DNA of 64,000 nt from Lumbricus terrestris (taxonomy: Eukaryota > Annelida > Clitellata > Crassiclitellata > Lumbricidae): assembly GCA_949752735.1 (NCBI GenBank), contig OX457036.1, positions 96,243,704-96,307,703 on the forward strand. Reading direction: 5' to 3'. Both the position numbers and the translations under genes were made by a program. The notes beneath the pieces are model-generated. The model searched no databases, was not told the DNA's origin, and saw nothing but the letters and a program-made list of their open reading frames with translations. Positions 61,985 to 64,000 of the stretch are shown in pieces. Each line of letters starts with the position of its first letter. Within the stretch, counting starts at the first letter, position 1.

Positions 61985-63962
61985 CAGTGATGCCACAGCT
62001 GGGTTTTTTCCACTAGATCTGGGGTTTTTTGCCTTCGTCTGGGTTTCTGGGGTTTTTTGGGCAAAATCTGGGTTTATTTTGGTGAGTTGACATTTTGCAC
62101 TTACAACACATGAATATTCTGTGAAATTCAATGTAAAATGGTTGTGATACATAATTTTTCCACTAGTTTTAATTTTAAACTCCACAATCAAGATCTCATG
62201 TTGTCAATTCACAAATAATTTATAACCTGAAGAATAGTTCTGCACAGAAATAAACCATTTTGACATTTCAAAATAGGTCAGGTCGCTCGTATCTAACCTT
62301 GTTAAGCCGTATTACATCTATAACATGCATATATAGTTATACACTGTAGGTCAGGTTAATCCTCTAGTGGTATAGCATGTCTAAAGCCTTTGATAAAGTG
62401 AATCACTTTACTTTGTTCAATAAACTAATGGACAGAAAGGTTCCTCGGGAGCTTTTGACCACACTTATAAGTTGGTATAGTCTGAGTGCAGCATTTGTGA
62501 AATGGGACAACATTTTATCAGAGATGATAACCCTAACATGTGGGGTTAGGCAGGGTGGTGTTCTATCCCCGGTGCTGTTTGCTGTCTATGTGAATGACAT
62601 TATTGAAAAATTAAGTAGGTCTAGTCATGGGTGTAGAATTGGCGATACTTACTTGGGATGTGTCATGTACGCAGATGATCTCATCTTAATTTCAGCATCG
62701 CTGTGTGACCTCCAATCAATGGTTGATATTTGCTTTGCCGAGTTAAAAGGTATTGAGATGAAACTTAATGTAGCCAAATCTCAAGTTATAAGGATTGGAA
62801 CACGGTTTCGTAATACATGTAAGTGCATTAAGGTCAATGGAGTAGATATCATTTTTGTTGACAAATTAAAATATTTGGGCTGTTTTCTGACTGCAGCCAA
62901 GTCATTTAAAATTAGTCTGCATGAAATGCGTGTGAAGTTTTCCAGGTCATTTAATTCATTGTATAGTAAATGCTACAAACTCAGTGAACCAGTTTTGTTG
63001 CATTTAGTTGCTGCCCACTGTAAACCGTTTCTCCTTTATGGAATGGAAGCTGTGAGCCCTACCAAAAGTGAGCTGAACTCTTTAGAGTACACTTACAGCT
63101 CTGCAGTATGTAAAATTTTTAAAGTCTCCCATAGTAGTGTTGCATCTGTACTGCACTTCATGCATGAAATTAATATTACAGACTGCTGGTTATCCAGAAG
63201 ATTGCGTTTTATCCAGAAATGCCTTTCACACAACAATGTTGTTGTCAGTTTTGCATCAATCTTCTCTTACACGCCTTAAGTGTTTGAGCGCTTGTTATTT
63301 TCAGTGTATATATTCTTGTTGTGTATAACATTTGATATATGGTTTAGGTCAACCTAGAAGTCCTATGTATGCAAACTTTTATAATAAGGAAACTTAGTCT
63401 GTTTTCTGTCTTTAGTGCTATGCAGGCAGATATGCTGTCCTGTGAATGCTGTATTTCTTTGTTGTTTTATTAATTGTGCTACCATCATTTGGTGAATAAA
63501 AGATTGATATATAATAGCCAAGTTGTTGCAGAGTATTAAGGTTCTACGTGGTTGAAACGTTGGATTGTTGGTGTATTAAGAAATTTGGCTGGAAACCTCG
63601 GACAACTTTAAAACTTTGTAAACTTAAGCCACTTTTTGTGTTAAGTGCTTGCAACAAAGACCTTATAGTACTCTTATATCTTTGCTAGTTATTCTGGTAG
63701 ACTCGACCTGCTCGATTAAGCTTATTGTCAGTATGGATCCCGAGTCTCTGACAACTTTGACAATTGATATTTTTAAAGTTGTAGTTACATTTTATTCAAC
63801 TCTTTTGACTAATATTTTGTTAATCCTCATGCGAACAAGCGAAAAACCAACTTAATTTGAACAAAGGGGGTCTAAAATAGCTTAAATGAATAGTCTGGGT
63901 TTTTCTGGGTTTTTTTCGGAAGGAAATCTGGGTTTATTTCAGGAACCTCAGTGGCAACACTG
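61985..63962. mobile_element. hAT-like element enclosing a LINE ORF, 1978 bp
   Basis: It starts CAGTGATGCCACAG and ends CTCAGTGGCAACACTG (inverted with mismatches). A perfect 8-bp duplication AAGGGAGG lies at 61977-61984 and 63963-63970. Both ends carry inner runs of TCTGGGTTTNTTT in the same sense and inverted ends outside. Between them lies a reverse-transcriptase fragment, so the unit is either a hAT with a LINE inserted into it, or one that moved with it. Confidence 0.8.
62377..63279 (+). CDS. LINE reverse transcriptase fragment
   Basis: This uninterrupted 300-residue frame starts MSKAFDKVNHFTLFNKLMDR (reverse transcriptase block 4 region) and includes CGVRQGGVLSPVLFAVYVND, CVMYADDLILIS, LNVAKSQVIRIG, VDKLKYLGCFLT and ends in a thumb-like region. 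The upstream endonuclease and first reverse-transcriptase blocks are missing, so it is 5' truncated. Q-G-G-V-L-S-P in place of Q-G-S-V-L-G-P separates it from the CR1/L2-like copies here; an I/Nimb-like or other Jockey-group origin is possible but not settled. Probable 3' end near 63500 (GAATAAAAGATTGATATAT). Confidence 0.82.
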   Translation: MSKAFDKVNHFTLFNKLMDRKVPRELLTTLISWYSLSAAFVKWDNILSEMITLTCGVRQGGVLSPVLFAVYVNDIIEKLSRSSHGCRIGDTYLGCVMYADDLILISASLCDLQSMVDICFAELKGIEMKLNVAKSQVIRIGTRFRNTCKCIKVNGVDIIFVDKLKYLGCFLTAAKSFKISLHEMRVKFSRSFNSLYSKCYKLSEPVLLHLVAAHCKPFLLYGMEAVSPTKSELNSLEYTYSSAVCKIFKVSHSSVASVLHFMHEINITDCWLSRRLRFIQKCLSHNNVVVSFASIFSYTP

Positions 63963-64000
63963 AAGGGAGGTCATTCCTGGTCAACGGTCTTCCAAGAAAT

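Overview
This window is eukaryotic, most likely a marine invertebrate and possibly an echinoderm. The case rests on spliced metazoan genes with GT-AG introns, long repeat-rich gene deserts, CR1/L2-like and RTE-like LINEs, tRNA-derived SINEs, many hAT-type inverted-repeat elements, and a very frequent palindrome TAGGCCTA in non-coding DNA. The phylum is inference only. There are no operons, ribosome-binding sites or CRISPR arrays.

Host genes. (1) The last two exons of a CCN-family matricellular gene lie on + (614-813 TSP1, 2712-2957 cystine knot); its 5' exons are left of the window. (2) A complete four-exon FAM78 gene lies on - (18312 to 13034). Its splice phases all agree and it encodes about 383 residues. 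(3) A complete eight-exon TTLL11-like tubulin polyglutamylase lies on + (29919 to 35798), about 706 residues, with one apparent GC-AG intron. (4) From 39.9 to 60.7 kb there is a segmentally duplicated locus with five intact open frames on - (39970-41016, 42137-42973, 47531-48478, 50520-51449, 57061-58056). These look like Merlin/IS1016 (ISXO2-like) transposases that kept the N-terminal zinc/HTH part, the first catalytic Asp motif and the C-terminal end, but lost the catalytic core between them. They gained a 24-bp-repeat tail and a basic C-terminus. Three conserved blocks upstream (45552, 52022, 60615) each end in a splice donor and each gene has a TTTCAG acceptor at its ATG. This suggests spliced genes with a 5' non-coding exon, arranged as pairs of two subtypes. 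It is the best candidate here for an undescribed system.

Mobile DNA. A LINE with two intact ORFs lies at 4938-9660 (-). LINE fragments lie at 19.1, 22.4, 53.5/55.5, 58.6, 60.8 and 62.4 kb. At least fourteen short elements have CAG/CAT...CTG/ATG inverted ends, most with an 8-bp target duplication (hAT hallmark); several duplications are perfect. Some are nested: hAT within hAT within an RTE-like LINE at 53.5-56.0 kb, and a hAT-like element enclosing a reverse-transcriptase ORF at 61985-63962. Two insertions can be dated relative to the segmental duplication, because the paralogous repeat keeps the empty site.

Layout: 0-3 kb CCN; 4.9-9.7 kb LINE; 10-13 kb hAT and desert; 13-18.3 kb FAM78; 19-29.5 kb repeat desert (LINEs, SINEs, microsatellites, hATs); 29.9-36.2 kb TTLL11; 36.4-39.9 kb hATs; 39.9-60.7 kb Merlin-derived array with invaders; 60.8-64 kb LINE and hAT composites.
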